Assembly: GCF_026626335.1 (NCBI RefSeq) | Contig: NZ_JAPNTZ010000010.1 | Coordinates: forward strand, 1-64,000 | DNA from: Paractinoplanes pyxinae | Lineage (GTDB): Bacteria > Actinomycetota > Actinomycetes > Mycobacteriales > Micromonosporaceae | DNA length: 64,000 nt | Reading direction: 5' to 3' | In this document: piece by piece, positions 60,612 through 64,000 of the stretch | Numbering within the stretch: the stretch's first letter is position 1 | How the letters are laid out: each line of letters begins with the position of its first letter | Made by a program: the position numbers and the translations under genes | The notes under the pieces: model-generated | What the model saw: only the letters and a program-made list of their open reading frames with translations | What the model was told of the DNA's origin: nothing | Database searches by the model: none

Positions 60612-61020
60612 CGCCGATCGCCTCGCGCCACGACTCCAGGAAGTGCGCGTACCCGGCGAAGAAGTCACGCAGGGCCGGCTCGGCCTCGGGCGTCAGCGCG
60701 GTGAGGTCGTAGGTCACGGTGACCTCGCTGCCGGCGCCGGAGGGGCGCACGTCGACCCGCACGGTGCCGGCCGTCACGCCGGGAACGACCCTCGCGTAGC
60801 GGATCGTCTCGCCGGCGACGCGGTCGACGACCACCCAGGTCGTGACCTGCTCGCCGGCGCCGGTGACGAAGACGGTGCCCGGCTCGGTGTCGTCGACGTC
60901 GCCGGCCGGGAAGCGGGGCTCCCAACCGGCCACCCATGACCGTTCGCCGCGGGCCGTGAACAGGGGAAACGCCTGTTCCGGGGGCATCGGCAGGCGGAAT
61001 GCGCCGGTGGCCGTGGTCAC
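60592..61020 (-). CDS. SRPBCC family protein
   Basis: A 142-residue protein of the START/SRPBCC (polyketide cyclase-like) superfamily, which binds hydrophobic ligands in a helix-grip fold. The ending FFAGYAHFLESWREAIGAI and the internal strand pattern fit the fold. The specific ligand is unknown. It lies between the holA operon and rpsT. The ATG or GTG at 61020 has a possible AGGAG further upstream. Confidence 0.75.
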   Translation of the reverse strand: MTTATGAFRLPMPPEQAFPLFTARGERSWVAGWEPRFPAGDVDDTEPGTVFVTGAGEQVTTWVVVDRVAGETIRYARVVPGVTAGTVRVDVRPSGAGSEVTVTYDLTALTPEAEPALRDFFAGYAHFLESWREAIGAIRNDE

Positions 61021-61077
61021 TGCCGCTCCTCTTTATGGGCGGGCTCAGGCCCGTACCGGAAAGCAAGCAAGCAAAAG

Positions 61078-61110
61078 CACCGGGCACCGCCGAATCGGCA
61101 GTGCCCGGTG
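61078..61110 (-). terminator. Rho-independent terminator of rpsT
   Basis: CACCGGGCAC (61078-61087) and GTGCCCGGTG (61101-61110) form a 10-bp stem. On the minus strand it is followed by GCTTTTGCTTGCTTGCTT, a T-rich run, and lies 34 bp past the rpsT stop. Confidence 0.75.
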
Positions 61111-61143
61111 TGCAGCCTGCTGGCTGGCGTTACCCGCGAAGGA

Positions 61144-61410
61144 TCAGGCGGAAAGCGCGGAGACGCGCTTGGCGATGGCCGACTTGCGGTTCGCCGCCTG
61201 GTTCTTGTGGATGACGCCCTTGCTGACGGCCTTGTCCAGCTGACGAGAGGCGTCACGCAGCAGCGTCGTCGCGGTCTGCGTGTCGCCGGCCTCGCTCGCC
61301 TCGTGCAGCTTGCGGATCACGGTCTTCAGCGACGACTTGACCGACTTGTTGCGCAGCCGGGCCTTCTCGTTCTGCCGGTTGCGCTTGATCTGGGACTTGA
61401 TGTTCGCCAC
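61144..61410 (-). CDS. rpsT: 30S ribosomal protein S20
   Basis: An 88-residue ribosomal protein that binds 16S rRNA. It begins MANIKSQIKRNRQNEKARLRN and is helical throughout, as expected. In actinobacteria it lies near holA and lepA, on the opposite strand, as here. It ends at a strong terminator. The gap to the next gene (61411-61529) presumably holds its promoter. Confidence 0.97.
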   Translation of the reverse strand: MANIKSQIKRNRQNEKARLRNKSVKSSLKTVIRKLHEASEAGDTQTATTLLRDASRQLDKAVSKGVIHKNQAANRKSAIAKRVSALSA

Positions 61411-61529
61411 GCGACAGCCTTGTCCTGACTAGGTGTTCGGAAACGGTCTCAGCGGGATGGTCGCCAGTGGCGCGTCATCACACGCGAAGAGCAAGACTAC
61501 CAGCAGCGCGGCGAGCCGCCAAAACGCCC

Positions 61530-62498
61530 TCACCAGCCCCGGCGGTCGGCCAGCCAGGCCAGCGCCTGCTCGCCGCTGAACCGTTGGTGCTGGCGGCTGT
61601 GCGGGGACGCGCTGCTCGGCCCGCCGTCCGCCCGCACCAGCCAGTATCCGGCCAGCGCGGCCAGCGCCCCGTCGACCCCCTCGGCCGGGGCGTCCCAGCC
61701 GGCCAGGTACGAGTCGGCTTCGAGCCCGCTGGCGAAGGCGGTGACCAGTAGCGTCACCGTGTCGAACCACGGGGCTCCCAGGCACGGCCAGGTCCAGTCG
61801 CACAGCAGAGCCTTGCCGTCCTTGTCCACGAGCACGTTGTCGATCCGCAGGTCGCCGTGCATGAGAGCGTCGCCCGTGACCAGGGCGGGCAGGTCCTGCT
61901 CGAGCCGGGCCAGGTGGGCCAGGTGGGTCGGGGCGACCGTGCCGTGCGCCGTGCGGGGCATCGGTTCGCGCCCGGCGGAGATCTCCGACCACCACGACAT
62001 CTCGGTGCGCAGGATGTCCGGCAGCCGGGGCACACCGGCCTCCAGCAGCTCGCCGCTCGGCGTGGCCAGGGCTTCGGCGGCAGTGGACCAGGCGGCCAGC
62101 GTCGCGTCCAGCTCCGGAGGCGACCAGGGCAGGGCCGGCACGTGGCCGTCGACGGGTTCGAGGCACAGCGCGAAGTACTCGGACTCGACCAGCGTCCAGA
62201 GCGGCCGGGGTGCGGCCACCTCGGCGGGAAGATTCGCCGTGATGTACGCCTCACGGGCGTACCAGTCGGAGGTCGGGTCTTTCAGCGGCGCGGCCTTGAC
62301 GAAGCCGGTGGCTCCGGACGAAGTCGTCACGAGGGCTGCGAACGCCCTGGTGAAGCCGCCGCCCGCGCTGCGTACGGTGACCACCTGGCCGCCGAGGCGG
62401 GCCGCGACGGCCCGGCGCAGGCCGTCAGGCAGGTCGGGCCAGCCGGGGCGTACGGCGGTGGCGCCATAGGGCACGTCGGGGAGCGAAATCGATCGCAC
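61530..62498 (-). CDS. Aminoglycoside phosphotransferase-family kinase-like protein
   Basis: A 322-residue protein of the APH/choline kinase fold. The catalytic loop LMHGDLRIDNVLVD (Brenner motif) and LLCDWTWPCLG, giving the metal-binding Asp, are clear. The substrate is unknown; many such genes act on small alcohols or macrolides. The start is a GTG at 62498 (RSISLPDVPYG), chosen because the longer frame has low-complexity composition and overlaps the divergent gene. Confidence 0.82.
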   Translation of the reverse strand: MRSISLPDVPYGATAVRPGWPDLPDGLRRAVAARLGGQVVTVRSAGGGFTRAFAALVTTSSGATGFVKAAPLKDPTSDWYAREAYITANLPAEVAAPRPLWTLVESEYFALCLEPVDGHVPALPWSPPELDATLAAWSTAAEALATPSGELLEAGVPRLPDILRTEMSWWSEISAGREPMPRTAHGTVAPTHLAHLARLEQDLPALVTGDALMHGDLRIDNVLVDKDGKALLCDWTWPCLGAPWFDTVTLLVTAFASGLEADSYLAGWDAPAEGVDGALAALAGYWLVRADGGPSSASPHSRQHQRFSGEQALAWLADRRGW

Positions 62499-62553
62499 GA
62501 CCCCTATCCTGCCCGGCCCGGTTTTGTCGTACCCCGCTGGCAGGATCTGTGGC

Positions 62554-63087
62554 ATGAGAACCGACGACTTCTGGGCCGTCATCAGCCGGGCGACCGCCGA
62601 TCGGCCCGCCTCGCCCGCCGATGTGGCCAAACGCGCCGCGGCCGACCTGGCCACCCGCGATCCGGACGAGATCGTGGCCTGGGGTCGCCATCTCGACAAG
62701 GTCATGGTCGCCTCCGGCACGCAAGATCTGTGGGCGGCGGCCTATCTGATCAACGGCGGCTGCTCCGAGGAGGGCTTCGACAGCTTCCGCGGCTGGCTGA
62801 TCGCCCACGGCCGCGACGCCGTGGCCCGATCGGTGAAATCACCCGACTCGCTGGCCGACGTGGCGGTGGTGCGGGGCGCGGCCGACACCGGCGCCGTCTT
62901 CGAGGCCGAAGAGGTGTTGTCCATCGCGGCCGACGCCTACGCCCAGGCCACCGGTGAAGAGCTGCCGGCGTCCGACCGCCCGGTCACCCGTCCCGACGCC
63001 GCCGACCTGTGGGATTTCGACAACGAGGACGAGATGCAACGCCGCCTGCCCAAGCTGTCCGCGCTGTTCCTGGCGCCACCCGAGTGA
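62554..63087 (+). CDS. DUF4240 domain protein
   Basis: A 177-residue soluble protein. It begins MRTDDFWAVISRA and contains WAAAYLINGGCSEEGFDSFRGWLIAHGRDA, the pattern of the DUF4240 family, which is widespread in actinobacteria and of unknown function. It is divergent from the phosphotransferase gene, with 55 bp between starts. The acidic C-terminus (DFDNEDEMQRRLPKL) is typical. Confidence 0.82.
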   Translation: MRTDDFWAVISRATADRPASPADVAKRAAADLATRDPDEIVAWGRHLDKVMVASGTQDLWAAAYLINGGCSEEGFDSFRGWLIAHGRDAVARSVKSPDSLADVAVVRGAADTGAVFEAEEVLSIAADAYAQATGEELPASDRPVTRPDAADLWDFDNEDEMQRRLPKLSALFLAPPE

Positions 63088-63137
63088 GCTGAGAAATGGG
63101 TCGATCCGTCACCACCGGCTCGGTCAGACTGCGGCTC

Positions 63138-63848
63138 ATGGAGACTGCGCAAGGGCAAGTGGCCTCGGTCAGCAGCAACGGCGTCTACTCGTTCACCAAG
63201 CCCGCGCGGGACGAGATCGTGCTGATCGCGGGCCTCGGCATCGAGGGCGACACGCACGCGGGCGTCCACGTGCGGCACAGGCACCGCGTCAAGGTCGATC
63301 CGACGCAGCCCAACCTGCGGCAGGTGCACCTGATCCACGAAGAGCTGTTCGCCGACGTCGCGCACAAGGGCTACGAGGTCCGGCCGGGCAATCTGGGCGA
63401 GAACGTGACGACGCGCGGGCTCGACCTGCTCGGCCTGCCGGTGGGCACGATCCTGCGCTTCGGCGTCGAGGCGGAGCCGGCCGAGTGGGACGCAGGCGTC
63501 CTGGACGCGGTGCTGGCGGCGGCCGACGCCGCGAAGCTGAACGAACCCACTGCCCGGGCGGCCGAGGCGGTGCGGGCCGCGGTGGCTCGGGAGGCGGCGG
63601 CCGGGCAGGCGCGCGGCATCGACCCGCGGCCGGCGCTCGTGGTGGCCGGGCTCCGCAACCCGTGCCAGCAGATCAACAAGTTCCAGCCCGGCCTGCTCAA
63701 AGAGGTGATCGGCCACGACGAGAAGGGTGATCTCGTCCGCAAGGGCGGCATCATGACGGTCGTTCTGCGAGGCGGAGCCGTCCGGCCCGGGGACCCGCTG
63801 GTCGCCGAACTGCCGCCGCTCCCGCACGCCTCGCTGGAGCCGATCTGA
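63138..63848 (+). CDS. MOSC domain protein
   Basis: A 236-residue protein with an MOSC (molybdenum cofactor sulfurase C-terminal) domain. The fold-typical GLGIEGDTHAG, the glycine-rich RPGNLGENVTT and the conserved cysteine in LRNPCQQI are visible. MOSC proteins bind a sulfurated molybdenum or similar cofactor; the role here is unknown. The ATG at 63138 is preferred to 63096, which would prefix a tail with no family equivalent. Confidence 0.86.
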   Translation: METAQGQVASVSSNGVYSFTKPARDEIVLIAGLGIEGDTHAGVHVRHRHRVKVDPTQPNLRQVHLIHEELFADVAHKGYEVRPGNLGENVTTRGLDLLGLPVGTILRFGVEAEPAEWDAGVLDAVLAAADAAKLNEPTARAAEAVRAAVAREAAAGQARGIDPRPALVVAGLRNPCQQINKFQPGLLKEVIGHDEKGDLVRKGGIMTVVLRGGAVRPGDPLVAELPPLPHASLEPI

Positions 63849-63974
63849 GCCGCCGTGAGCGCGCCCGCGGGCACCCCTTGAGCGGGTGTGAGTGGGGGTT
63901 CCGTGCGGACGTGGGACGATAGAACGCGCCGGCGGCTCGCCGGCCCACCGCTCGGACGATAAGAACGGAAGATC

Positions 63975-64000
63975 GTGCCTGGACCGCTCGACCCCGGCGT
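63975..64000 (+). CDS. lepA: LepA (EF4) start, truncated by the window end
   Basis: Only the first eight codons are present (GTG CCT GGA CCG CTC GAC CCC GGC ...). The peptide M-P-G-P-L-D-P-G fits the start of actinobacterial LepA, and lepA is expected near rpsT. A purine-rich GGAAG precedes the GTG. Assignment is by position and very short similarity. Confidence 0.45.

Overview
The window is very GC-rich actinobacterial chromosome, most likely from Micromonosporaceae and possibly Actinoplanes. The taxon call is an inference from codon bias (G or C at almost every third position), many GTG/TTG starts, start codons sitting directly downstream of -10 boxes, and gene order. The backbone order valS-folC-DUF4233-ndk ... 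rne-rplU-rpmA-obgE ... nadD-rsfS-gpgP-like-degV-comEA-comEC-holA-rpsT-lepA is the conserved neighbourhood also known from mycobacteria. It is interspersed here with lineage-specific genes. No rRNA, tRNA or CRISPR array was seen.

Layout. 1-9.1 kb: a membrane-anchored protein, valS, folC, a DUF4233 membrane protein, a very long low-complexity membrane protein ending in a VOC/glyoxalase domain, and ndk. 9.1-13 kb: a DrrA/DrrB-type ABC exporter (one ATPase, two permeases) with its ArsR/DUF5937-type regulator. 13-20 kb: a Tat-exported PhoD phosphatase, ileS behind a translational T-box riboswitch, an acyltransferase, and an iron-sulfur photolyase. 20-25 kb: a paralogue of the first membrane protein, then an RsbQ-like hydrolase, a PAS-GAF-PP2C-HATPase switch protein and a STAS antagonist, which look like one stress-signalling cassette. 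25-34 kb: a radical-SAM/DUF2344 pair, RNase E/G, a lipoprotein, rplU-rpmA with a strong terminator, and obgE. 34-43 kb: GNAT, trpS (with a leader peptide containing tandem Trp codons), pepN, nadD, rsfS, a histidine phosphatase, a lipoprotein, degV, a DUF1444-like gene and a PrmC-like methyltransferase. 43-58 kb: comEA and a comEC that is cut in two. 58-64 kb: GNAT, holA, a small membrane protein, an SRPBCC protein, rpsT, a kinase-like phosphotransferase, a DUF4240-like protein, a MOSC protein and the first codons of lepA.

The most notable object is a roughly 10.5-kb mobile element inside comEC (about 46225-56692). It carries a large serine integrase, a chain of tightly coupled small genes including a winged-helix Rep-like protein followed by four iteron-like repeats, a MerR/excisionase-like protein, an HK97-type prohead protease, a small decoration-like protein, a tape measure protein with an M15-type peptidase domain, and a short right-end regulatory module. 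No terminase, portal, major capsid, tail tube or lysis gene is present, yet every reading frame is intact. That suits a phage satellite or specialised element better than a decayed prophage. Joining the two comEC halves at the shared AACGT restores an 822-codon open frame across the conserved HLNAVSG-x-NV motif, so excision should restore ComEC.
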